Of a stretch of DNA of 64,000 bases, positions 56,510 to 64,000 are shown one piece after another. Under the pieces are notes generated by a model. That model searched no databases and was not told the DNA's origin. It saw nothing but the letters and a program-made list of their open reading frames with translations. Made by a program: the position numbers and the translations under genes. How positions within the stretch are numbered: the stretch's first letter is position 1; each line of letters begins with the position of its first letter. Source of the DNA: Narthecium ossifragum (Eukaryota > Streptophyta > Magnoliopsida > Dioscoreales > Nartheciaceae); assembly GCA_963920575.1 (NCBI GenBank), contig OY986964.1, forward strand, positions 13,319,460 to 13,383,459, read 5' to 3'.

Positions 56510-57797
56510 ATGTCGGGAGCTCGCGTCCGATCTCCGGTTGCCGGTCGGGGTGGGGCACGACCTAGTCGACCCGCCCGACCAGACAGGACTGCTCCTGTCA
56601 GGGTGGTCCGGGCTAGACGGACTGTACCTTCACCAGTAGCAGTTTCGGTCGAGCAGGCAGAGGTCTTCCTCGCCGAGGAGGAGGCCCCTGTTCCTGCCGA
56701 CGGGGCGGGCCTCGGTGGCTATCACGATGGCTTTCCAGCGGCTGAACCCTCCCAGGTTCAGCGGTACGTCTGGAGATCCGACCGCAGCGGACGACTGGCT
56801 CGACGGAGTCTCGCGTGTCCTAGAGGCTCTCTTCGTCGAGGACGACCGGGTTCGGGTCACCCTCGCAGCGTTCCAGCTCGATGGAGACGCTCGTGACTAG
56901 TGGCGCACCGCCCAGCACACCAGTGACGGAGAGGTGCCACTGTGGGAGGAGTTCAGGGCGATGTTCTTGGACGTGCACTTTCCAGCTAGTGCACTTGACG
57001 CCCTGACCCGCGAGTACCAGTCCCTCTTGCAGGGTACTCGCTCAGTTCAGCAGTACGCCTCCAGGTTCACGCACCTTGTTCGGTTTGCGGGGTCAGTCGC
57101 AGCAGAGCAGGCAGCCAGGGTGCGTCAGATCGAGTGGAGACTTCGGCCAGAGATCCGGCGGCAGACGAGCTCACACTGCTTCCAGTCGTACTCAGCGATC
57201 CTGAACTGCGCCTTGTCAGTAGAGGCTCAGTTGCAGGACAACAGGTGCTAGGTAATTCCACCGGCACCCCTCACCAGTACGCAGCAGCGACCCCAGGGCA
57301 GAGGGGGGTTCGGTAGGGGGCAGGCGTGGCGTCAGCGGCCCTTGCAGCAGCGGCCGCAGCGTGCACCGCAATACCAGCCGCCACTACCGAGCCCACCAGC
57401 CCCGTTTCTACTGACGGCCGGGCCATCTGGGCAGGCTTTGTCAGGGGGAGACCAGGGACGGCAGTCTGGCGGCGCGACACCCACTTGCTTCCTGTGCGGG
57501 CAGCTGGGGCACTACCGTAGAGACTGCACTTCGCGAGGAGCGCAGAACGCTATGCCGCAAGGCAGTAGAGGCGGAGGGTCCGGTGCCTGGCAGGGGAATG
57601 GGGGTGGACGCGGGCCGGGGCGTCCCAGAGGCAGAGGCGGCCAGCGAGGGCAGGTGTTTGCCCTCCCAGTTCGAGAGCGGCAGGACACCGTTCAGTTGTA
57701 TCAGCCGCCACCGTAGTATCAGCCGCCACCGTAGTATCAGCTGCCACCACAGTATCAGCAGCCGTTACAGTGCCAGCTGCCGCAGCAGTACCAGCGG
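56510..57797 (+). pseudogene. Y Gag, frameshifted
   Basis: Start ATG at 56,510 (MSGARVRSPVAG), chosen by match to MPGSRV in the minus-strand Tekay. A frameshift near 56,720 leads into FQRLNPPRFSGTSGDPTAADDWLDG; TAG at 56,898 replaces a Trp; the frame continues through FPASALDALTREYQSLL to about 57,250, with another shift, then a Gln/Pro-rich stretch and CCHC knuckle CFLCGQLGHYRRDC (near 57,490-57,530). Just before protease are 18-bp repeats encoding YQPPP-type units (57,700-57,780), two with TAG stops. GC-rich like the other Tekay copy. Confidence 0.83.
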
Positions 57798-58648
57798 GCC
57801 ATGGCAGAGCCATCCGTCCTCAGAGGTATCTTTCAGCTTTCTAGTTCCTTGGTAGATGTGCTGATAGAATCAGGGGTGTCTCACTCCTACATTGCTAGCA
57901 ATTGCGTGGCATCGCTAGGGTTAGAGACGAGTCGGCTAGAGGTGGCACAGTATGTAGACTCACCGATCGGCGGAGCGGTCAGGGTGGACCGGGTCTGCCG
58001 ATCTTGTTCCTTGGAGGTTGGAGGCCTCCGGGTCTGTCTAGACCTACGGGTGCTAGACATGACCGGCTTTGACGTGATACTCGGTAGGGACTGGTTGGCA
58101 GCATACCGGGCCGTCATCGACTGTGGTCGCCGGAGGGTGGTCGCTTGGACACCCGACGGGACACGGTTTGTGTTGTTGGGGGATCGGTTCTCCGCCGATT
58201 CCTTTGCTTGTGGTGTTGGGAGGCGTGGCAGCGAGCTCTTAGCCTTGTTGGCCAGCCTGTCCCTGTCCGGTTCTGAGAGAGTGCAGCAGAGTAGTTTTTC
58301 CAGTATCGTGTGCGACTACACCGACGTGTTTTCCGAGGTGTTGCCAGGGCTTCCACCGCCCAGAGAGGTCGATTTTGAGATCGACCTAGTACCAGGTACC
58401 GCACCGATCTCCCTCCCAGCTTTCAGGATGGCACCAACAGAGCAGAGTGAGTTGAGGACCCAGCTAGACGAGCTGACCAGCAGAGGCTTCATCCGTCCCA
58501 GCATGTCTCCCTGGGGGGCGCCAGTGTTGTTCGCAAAGAAGAAGGATGGTACCCTTTGACTTTGCATAGACTACAGGCGGCTCAACAGGGTGACGGTGAA
58601 GATCAGGTATCCGATGTCGCGGATCGACGACCTGTTTGACCAACTTCG
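57798..58648 (+). pseudogene. Y protease and RT N-terminus, truncated
   Basis: Protease: the motif reads VLIESGVSHSYI, with Glu where the minus-strand Tekay has catalytic Asp (IDSGASHSF), so activity should be lost; ILGRDWLAAYRAVIDCG follows. RT begins [20 protein letters not shown], a TGA at 58,557 follows GTL, then [14 protein letters not shown] and DDLFDQL, where sequence switches to LTR. No catalytic RT residues are reached. Confidence 0.87.
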
Positions 58649-58937
58649 ATGATCTTTCTTTCTTCAGAACCCTTGTATAGTTAGCCTCCTACGAGAGTGT
58701 ATGAATATTTGTACTTGATTTCCCCTTTTCGAAGTTTTGTAGACTTATATCACTTTGGATTTGTAATCTTTAATCTTGAGGTTTATGTTAATTTTAGAAT
58801 TGTTAATTGAGAGTGTTTAATGAATGCTTAGGGAAACCAGTAGACTAGAGGGAACCCTCGTCAAAATTTCCGCAGTTAGTTAGGTTCCGATTCGCGTTCC
58901 TCTGTCCAGTTGGGCTTTCGTGGGTCGAGGAGCGATA

Positions 58938-60030
58938 CCAGTGTCTGTGATCAAGTCCTTGGAGTTCATTGCGGGAACCTTTCTATGGGGAGGCAAGCAA
59001 TCATCGTGCAGAGTCTCCTGCGACCGTGTATGCATGCCAAAGGAGGAAGGAGACCTGGGGCTACGCAAGTTTCAGTGTTAGCAACAGGCACTTCACATGA
59101 AGCGAGCGGCAAACCTTCTTCTTCAGCCGAATTCTATCTGGGCGCGACGTACCCGATCCAAATATAAATGGGAGGGCTACTTGCCGCTGGGATCTTCACC
59201 TACGAGGAGCTCCATTCATTGGAAGGGGACATGCTGAGCGGCCAGAGCAATCCATCGCGGGTTGCAATGGACTCCAGCATTCCAAAGCCAAGTTAGAATC
59301 CTTGATGACCTCTGGATCCTCCATCTTCCATTATCCCTCTCTCCTACTCCCTTCCATCAAGAGGTGTGTGTGGGGAAACATCTCGTTGGAGAATTAATGA
59401 TGAAAGATGGGTTCTGGGACGTCGAGAAGCTCTCCCGTTTATTGTCGCCTGAGCTCAAGGCTGCAATCCTACAAATTGATCCGATCAAGGAGATGGGCTT
59501 AGATCGTGTTGCCTTGGCTTTCAACAGCTAAAGTCTGATCTCCTCCTCCTCCCCTATTTATTCCTCAATCATAGCAGAGAGATCACAACCCTGGATTGGT
59601 GAAGAAGCATGCGCCGGATGGATCAATATGTGGAAGTGCCCAGCTGGGCCTCATGTTCTCTTCTTCTTGTGGAAAGTGTTCCATGGCACGATCGCTACAG
59701 CGTCCTAGCTATGGCATGTCCGAGTTGTAAATGATCCAAGTTGTGTGAGGTGTGGGCTTGCTCATGAAACTATGGATCATATCTTCATGGAGTGTCCCTA
59801 TGCCATGGGTGTATGGCAGAATGTAGCGGCTGGCAGGGTACGTCCAGGCTCTGTGGAAGATAGCTGGCGGCTATTATCGACCACGGGGAGGACTCATCAA
59901 TGTGAATGGAAGTCTAAAGTCGCCTACACACTATGGTGGTTGTGGAAAGAGCGCAATGTTGTGATCTTCGAGAACAAGCAGTCATCTCCGAATCTGCTGG
60001 CCCGAGTGATTTCAAGACAGGTTAAAAAAA
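58938..60030 (+). pseudogene. LINE ORF2: RT C-terminal region and zf-RVT
   Basis: It continues the frame from 36,463: SVIKSLEFIAGTFLWGGK, then a VSWDRVCMPKEEGDLGLRKF block (typical C-PK-GGLG), and after frameshifts the zf-RVT region: WKVFHGTIATAS near 59,675, PSCVRCGLAHETMDHIFMEC (59,740-59,800) and YTLWWLWKERNVVIFE to about 59,975. Several stops. Confidence 0.82.
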
Positions 60031-60033
60031 TAC

Positions 60034-61400
60034 ATGGCAGCTAAGGGGGCACACAAAAAGCCTATTGTGTCGGCTGATACTCGATTACCATCGTTTATGC
60101 TCCACACAGACGCGGCCATGTGCAATGGGATTGCAGTGCTGGGGGCGGTTGGTTTCTTAGAAGGTGAGATCACACCGGCTAGGACGTGGGGTGTTCGTCA
60201 AAACGTCGGATCAGTCGTGGAGGCTGAGCTCTTGGCAATCAACAGAGGACTGGAGGAGGCTTGACGTCGTGGCATGAGTGGGCTGGTAGTGGAGTCTGAT
60301 TCTCTACTTGTTGTGAGATTCATAAATGGTAGGCGATACGATGCACCTTCTCTAAGGCTTTCGTACCTAGTCTCTTGCTTGATCTCGGCTCCTCCTTAGC
60401 CAAAGTTATGTCTAGGTCGAGAGATACCTTTAGGGTTTTAGGAGAAGCACCCTAGGTATTCGACGAGGAAGGTTCAAATCAGAGGAGAGAGACGGATGAG
60501 AAAGAGGATTACCTCGCAGCTTTCTCTTATGATTGGCCGACTACCCTTGGGGGATCCAAGCCTTGGAGAACGTGGCAGTGGACGAAGAGGTGGCGGAGGG
60601 AAGCACGGCAACCAAGGGGGACGCTGGGGACTTGGAGTAGGACGGCGGAGGCGTGGACGGCAACGGAGAAGGAGAGAAGCTTGACGGCGGACGGATGATG
60701 GCAACGGATGGCGGAGGTCGGTGGTGGAGAAGGAATCTGGCGATAGGGAAGGGAAGTGAAGGTGGCTGGTGGAGTTGGTGGAATTAGGGTTACAGCTACT
60801 CCAATGATTATTCTACTAATAACTGTACTTTATTCATCATAATTCATCCATAATCTAATATGAACTATAGAGGTCCTTTTATAGAACCCTTGACAGAGTT
60901 CTAATCAGACTAGACAACCTTCGTGCTTAAATCAGCAAGTAATAAGACTCTTCCTAATATAGCTCAGACTTAACTCAAACTTCCTAATAACTGTATTCAG
61001 GTAAGAAACTAATAAAGCAAGTGATAACTGAACTCAAACTAGGAAAATGACTCAATCAAGATAACTACTAAATAGGAAATCAACTAAATAAGCAAACCAG
61101 CTAGGGAATAGGAATCCCTAAGGCCGGCTTGGCTCAACCTGCTCCAAAGGGACCTGGTTGCAGCCAGCTACTTGGTGTGAGGCCACCCAAGCAAGGGCGT
61201 GGGTCCCTTCTTGGAATGGCTCGGTTCGACCTCGTATCAGTAGGCTTGATTGATTGGCCGCGAGAGCTTGAGGGTGTCTTGCGCGCGATTTGGTGGGTGA
61301 CATCGCAGTCAGTAACATCATGCTTCCTCCACATTTCTCACGAACTCAACATCTTTGCAAACGAGGTGGCGCGATGGGCACGTTGGTCGATGGCAGTCAG
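60034..61400 (+). pseudogene. LINE RNase H domain, interrupted by an unclassified insertion
   Basis: First part 60,034-60,357: LHTDAAMCNGIAVLGAVGF (Asp), VEAELLAINRGLEEA (Glu), a TGA near 60,262, then VVESDSLLVVRFINGRR (Asp). Last part about 61,224-61,400: LIDWPRELEGVLRAI, then FLHISHELNIFANEVARWAR, the C-terminal helix of plant LINE RNase H. The two parts are about 0.86 kb apart; the DNA between does not read as RNase H. Confidence 0.75.
60358..61223 (-). mobile_element. Unclassified insertion in the LINE RNase H region
   Basis: Foreign sequence between two halves of the RNase H reading; boundaries are approximate and no target duplication was fixed. On the minus strand it has TATA-like CTATAAAAGGACC near 60,900, then an AT-rich stretch, then GC-rich Pro/Ser-coding-like DNA toward 60,470, which looks like an LTR or captured promoter and 5' exon. 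No protein family recognised. Confidence 0.4.
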
Positions 61401-61411
61401 CTGATATTGTG

Positions 61412-61472
61412 CTTCTTCTTCTTCTTCTTCTTCTTCTTCTTCTTCTTCTTCTTCTTCTTCTTCTTCTTCTTC
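61412..61472 (+). repeat. CTT microsatellite in LINE 3' region
   Basis: About 20 CTT units followed by CCCCTTT repeats. ORFs of poly-Phe or poly-Leu across it are artefacts. Confidence 0.95.
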
Positions 61473-61479
61473 CCCTTTC

Positions 61480-61740
61480 CCCCTTTCCCCCTTTCTACCC
61501 CATTTCTCTTCTCTTTTATAACTCAGCCATTTGGCTTATCTAATAATAAAAAACCTGCAGGGACATGGCTGGGCCACAACATACATCAACTAAAAACCCT
61601 TTCCCCCTTTCTACCTCATTTCTCTTCTCTTTTATAACTCAGCCATTTGGCTTATCTAATAATAAATGATAATAATAATAATAAACCTGCAGGGACATGG
61701 CTGGGCCACAACATACATCAACTAAAAACCCTTCAGAAAC
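61480..61740 (+). repeat. Tandem duplication of the LINE tail plus CHX 3' flank
   Basis: The block from CCCTTTCTACC through TTATAACTCAGCCATTTGG, a TAATAA tail and ACCTGCAGGGACATGGCTGG to AAAAACCCTT occurs twice (first copy about 61,489-61,602, second about 61,607-61,733). The second copy has an expanded TAATAA run. Either a tandem duplication or a short second LINE insertion explains it. Confidence 0.8.
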
Positions 61741-61789
61741 AAAGCCTAAAGCAAAAGCCCAGATCACTACTAGTAGCTTGGCATTTAAA

Positions 61790-63988
61790 TCAAGCACCAT
61801 CGTCATCATGTGGAACCACCTGGTTCCCAGGGTGCCAGTTCCTCGGACTATCCGCCAGGCCGCCGCCGGCCACCCTCGCCTGCTGCTGCACCACCAGCGT
61901 CGACACCTTCGCTCCGAAATCCGCCGAAGCTAGCAGATCGCCGATGACCCCCAGCTCCAGGTACTCACTCCACACCGACAACCCCTCCGTCAGCGGCGTC
62001 TCCTTACCGTCGTGCCTCCCAACGATCAACAAGCTAAACCCTCCGCTTATCGCCCGTATCACAGCCACTGTCCCCTCCCCGTCCCTCACCACCTCCTCCC
62101 TGTAGACAACTCTCCGGCCATCGACACTCGTCCGCCGGAACTCGTCCACGATCTCCTCGTCGAGCTTCTCCTCCTTTACGCATCCCTTCCAGTCTGCCTC
62201 GAGCCGGAACCGCACCACGGTGAGCCCGATGTCCGGGTTCTCCGCCATGCGAGCGCCGTAGGCCAGCGCTTCCCAGTCGTCAGGCCCGCCGAGAAAATAC
62301 ACGGCTACACGCTGCAGAAGTCGTCCGCCGGCCGCCACATTGCCGTGGTGCTGCATGCCGTGGTCGACGAGAATGCCAACCGAGCAGGGGGCGTAGCGGA
62401 GCACGTTGACGTTGACGGCCTGGATGGCGGGGTTGGCGGTGCTGAGGGCGCCGCTGATGTCGAGGTGGCGGTGGAAGGGGACGATGATGAGGGCCGCCTT
62501 CTTGTCGAGGGCCAGGGAGCAGACGTCGTCGTGCATGGTGACGTGGGGTGAGATGCCGACGTAGGGGAGGACGGAGACGGCGCCGGCATACTGCTGCTCG
62601 AGATGGCGGAAGGCGTTTACTATGCGGTCGGACTCGGAAACCGGAGAGGAGGAGGACAGGCTCGGTTTCTTGTAGGGGAGGAGGATGGCGGCGGTACGGC
62701 CAACGAGCTGGACGAGGTGGAGGACGTAGACGCAGACGGGGCTGTCCTTGGTGGGGCAGGAGGCGTCGATGAGGCTGATGACCGGCCCGACGTGCTCCTG
62801 GCTGTGGATGCAGGCCAGGACGCGGAGCTCGTCGGTGTGCTTGGAGTGCTGGACGGTGCGGCGCTTGTAGGCGATGAACCGGTCCTCCGGGCGGTAGAGA
62901 TACTTCACCAGCGGCGCCGTGCTGCCGCCGAGGACGACGATGGAGGCGACTACAATGCCAAACATGGGGGCATCCATTAGCTGGGAGTCTTGCCACTGGT
63001 TGAGGGCTTCGACTTCGGCAATGCCTTTTGAATTCATCATGAGCCCGAGCGCCAGCGCGTCGCGGAACGGCATCTTGCAGTAAAGGCACGGCAGCATAAC
63101 TCCGACGAACTTTCCGACGACGCATATCAGGATGAACGTCTCCATCGTCCGCCAGTTGCTCACCTCCACCAGCGACGACACTTGCATCTTCATCCCGAAA
63201 TAGGCCAAGTAAATTGGTAGGAGCACCCCGAGCACCAGCCGATCCATCCGCTCCACCAGCGTCACTCCCAGCGGTGGCCCCCCCGGCAGCAGCAGCCCCA
63301 GCACGAATGGCCCCATGGAAGCGTGGAATCCGATGAGCTCGCTGATGAAGCTGCAGGCTATGGCCATTAACACGATGGCCATGAAGCCCGCTTCGTCGAG
63401 CAACCCGCCTTCCGGCGCCTTCCGGATGATCCACAGACCCAGCGGGCGAGCCAGGAAGACGAGACAGAGCATGAAGACGACGTAAGAGGCGAAGGACTCG
63501 ATACCCATGAGCAGCTCCCCGGCCGTGATTCCGAGGACGTAGGCGGTGAACACGGCTGCGGCGAAGGTGTTGACGAAGTCGGCGATGAGGGAGGCGGACA
63601 TGGCAAGGCGGCCGAGCTTGGAGGTGAGGAGGTTGAGCTCGTCGAGGACGGAGGAGAGGACGGCGTAGGAGGTCAAGCTCCACCTGGAGGTGACGGTGAG
63701 GATGAACATCTTTTGACGATAGGCGGGGGGCATGGAGCTCTGGAAGACGCGATTGATGACGAGGGAGGTGGACAATGGGAGGATGGTGCCGATGATGGCG
63801 ACGGCGAAGGCCTTCTTGCCGGACTTGGGGATCATGGCGAGGTCCGTCTTCACGCCGAGCATGAAGAGGAAGATTACGAAGGCCAAGTTGGAGAGGGTCT
63901 CCAGCGGCTGCCGGCTCTGCTCCGCAAACATCAGCCGGTGGAACGTCTTGTTCCGGCTGAGGAACGACGGTCCGAGGATGATTCCGGC
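61790..63988 (-). CDS. CHX-type cation/H+ antiporter (5' end beyond window)
   Basis: A plant CPA2/CHX transporter that exchanges monovalent cations such as K+ for H+ across endomembranes or the plasma membrane. The membrane half (about residues 15-345, counted from the ATG at 63,931) has about ten hydrophobic segments and family motifs: LFMLGVKTDL, LGRLAMSASLIAD with Asp 118 at the ion-binding position, GPFVLGLLLPGGPPLG, and LGLMMNSKGIAE with Lys 302. The C-terminal half is soluble with two USP-like regions (LRVLACIHSQEHV; RVAVYFLGGPDDWEALAYGARM). The reading extends 19 codons above that ATG (AGIILGPSFLSRNK), so the ATG is internal. An AG just before GCCGGAATC (63,988) looks like a splice acceptor, with the first exon outside. 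Stop at 61,790-61,792. No lesion seen. GC-rich third positions. Confidence 0.93.
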   Translation of the reverse strand, partial: AGIILGPSFLSRNKTFHRLMFAEQSRQPLETLSNLAFVIFLFMLGVKTDLAMIPKSGKKAFAVAIIGTILPLSTSLVINRVFQSSMPPAYRQKMFILTVTSRWSLTSYAVLSSVLDELNLLTSKLGRLAMSASLIADFVNTFAAAVFTAYVLGITAGELLMGIESFASYVVFMLCLVFLARPLGLWIIRKAPEGGLLDEAGFMAIVLMAIACSFISELIGFHASMGPFVLGLLLPGGPPLGVTLVERMDRLVLGVLLPIYLAYFGMKMQVSSLVEVSNWRTMETFILICVVGKFVGVMLPCLYCKMPFRDALALGLMMNSKGIAEVEALNQWQDSQLMDAPMFGIVVASIVVLGGSTAPLVKYLYRPEDRFIAYKRRTVQHSKHTDELRVLACIHSQEHVGPVISLIDASCPTKDSPVCVYVLHLVQLVGRTAAILLPYKKPSLSSSSPVSESDRIVNAFRHLEQQYAGAVSVLPYVGISPHVTMHDDVCSLALDKKAALIIVPFHRHLDISGALSTANPAIQAVNVNVLRYAPCSVGILVDHGMQHHGNVAAGGRLLQRVAVYFLGGPDDWEALAYGARMAENPDIGLTVVRFRLEADWKGCVKEEKLDEEIVDEFRRTSVDGRRVVYREEVVRDGEGTVAVIRAISGGFSLLIVGRHDGKETPLTEGLSVWSEYLELGVIGDLLASADFGAKVSTLVVQQQARVAGGGLADSPRNWHPGNQVVPHDDDGA

Positions 63989-64000
63989 CTGCCGTAGTGC

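Larger units (their letters stand above)
38019..58648 (+). mobile_element. Element Y: Tekay-type chromovirus, truncated in RT
   Basis: 5' LTR 38,019-39,279 plus 55,272-56,306 (split by 2a), Met primer site at 56,310, gag, protease and the first part of RT. It ends abruptly at about 58,648 after DDLFDQL, joined to the 3' end of the LTR of X. RNase H, integrase and its own 3' LTR are absent. Gag and protease resemble the minus-strand Tekay element at 18,951-20,839. Confidence 0.85.
36464..58937 (+). mobile_element. Tekay-type solo LTR X, hosting element Y
   Basis: Left part 36,464-38,018 starts TGTGAGGAC; right part about 58,649-58,937 is the LTR 3' end (AGCCTCCTACGAGAGTG, later CAAAATTTCCGCAG) ending GAGCGATA, where TA stands for the usual CA. 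Target duplication CCAGC (36,459-36,463) and CCAGT (58,938-58,942). Y starts at 38,019 inside X, and everything between the RT of Y and the last roughly 290 bp of X was lost in a deletion. A TATA box CTATAAAATGG is at 36,828-36,837; GATCGATC words occur upstream at 36,729-36,806 and downstream at 37,172-37,404. Confidence 0.78.
32121..61560 (+). mobile_element. Degraded plant LINE with C-terminal RNase H, split by LTR elements
   Basis: Two segments: 32,121-36,463 (ORF1, endonuclease, RT) and 58,938-61,560 (RT C-terminus, zf-RVT, RNase H, tail). The frame runs from KVP at 36,463 straight into SVIKSLEFIAGTFLWGGK after 58,937, so the LTR cluster between is an insertion (duplication CCAGC/CCAGT). 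Order and motifs are those of plant L1-type LINEs encoding RNase H. Numerous stops and frameshifts. The 5' end is approximate; the 3' end is a CTT run, C/T tracts and a TAATAA-rich tail beside the CHX gene. Confidence 0.88.

Noticed and set aside
61290..61637. ORF with a long poly-Phe/poly-Leu run
   Set aside because: Product of the CTT microsatellite in the LINE tail.
62280..63683. 467-aa Arg/Pro/His-rich ORF antisense-frame to CHX
   Set aside because: A shadow on the same strand in another frame of a GC-rich gene; composition is low-complexity and the CHX frame has all the conserved motifs.

Overview
The window is plant nuclear DNA, almost entirely a nest of retrotransposons, with one host gene at the right edge. 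Two lines of evidence point to a flowering plant. Athila-type Ty3/gypsy elements carry primer sites complementary to tRNA-Asp, and Tekay-type chromoviruses carry initiator-Met primer sites. The edge gene is a CHX cation/H+ antiporter. Its GC-rich coding sequence fits a monocot better than a eudicot, but the species cannot be named.

Left nest (about 1-32,150). A degraded Athila element on the + strand (element 1) begins before the window, inside its protease. It was hit twice. First, a + strand Tekay-type solo LTR entered the end of pol (3,322 to 23,540). That LTR was hit by a minus-strand Tekay element (3,684-23,497, TSD TCACG), which was itself hit between RNase H and integrase by a nearly intact minus-strand Athila element (A1, 7,790-17,727). 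Second, a minus-strand pol-deleted Athila relative (A3, 23,672-30,672, TSD ATGAG) entered the last codons of element 1 pol. Element 1 resumes at 30,673 and ends in a truncated 3' LTR from 31,918.

Right nest (about 32,150-61,750). A degraded RNase H-containing LINE on the + strand is split at 36,463/58,938. The split is a Tekay-type solo LTR (X) holding a deleted Tekay element (Y). The LTR of Y holds a minus-strand Athila derivative without pol (2a, 39,280-55,266), whose gag holds a second and more complete copy of the same family (2b, 44,134-53,529). That is five stacked layers. The LINE tail lies next to the 3' end of the CHX gene (61,790 to the window edge, minus strand).

No element here is clearly able to move by itself. 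A1 is closest: gag, protease, RT, RNase H and integrase are open except for one amber codon between the two zinc-binding cysteines of integrase. 2b has one frameshift and two nonsense codons. A3 and 2a keep LTRs, primer sites and gag-region sequence but have lost most or all of pol, so they would need enzymes from relatives.

The most striking signal lies in the LTRs rather than the genes. LTRs of two unrelated lineages, Athila and Tekay, carry dense clusters of 8-12 bp palindromes, usually 20-290 bp upstream of an LTR TATA box. They come in two sequence types: GATCGATC in A1, A3, X and Y, and ACGGTCGACCGT in 2a, 2b and the minus-strand Tekay element. Each type is shared across the lineage boundary. 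In A1 and A3 the palindromes are paired at exactly 23 bp on a 72-bp period. A second point of interest is a His/Asp-rich decapeptide repeat in the internal region of A3.
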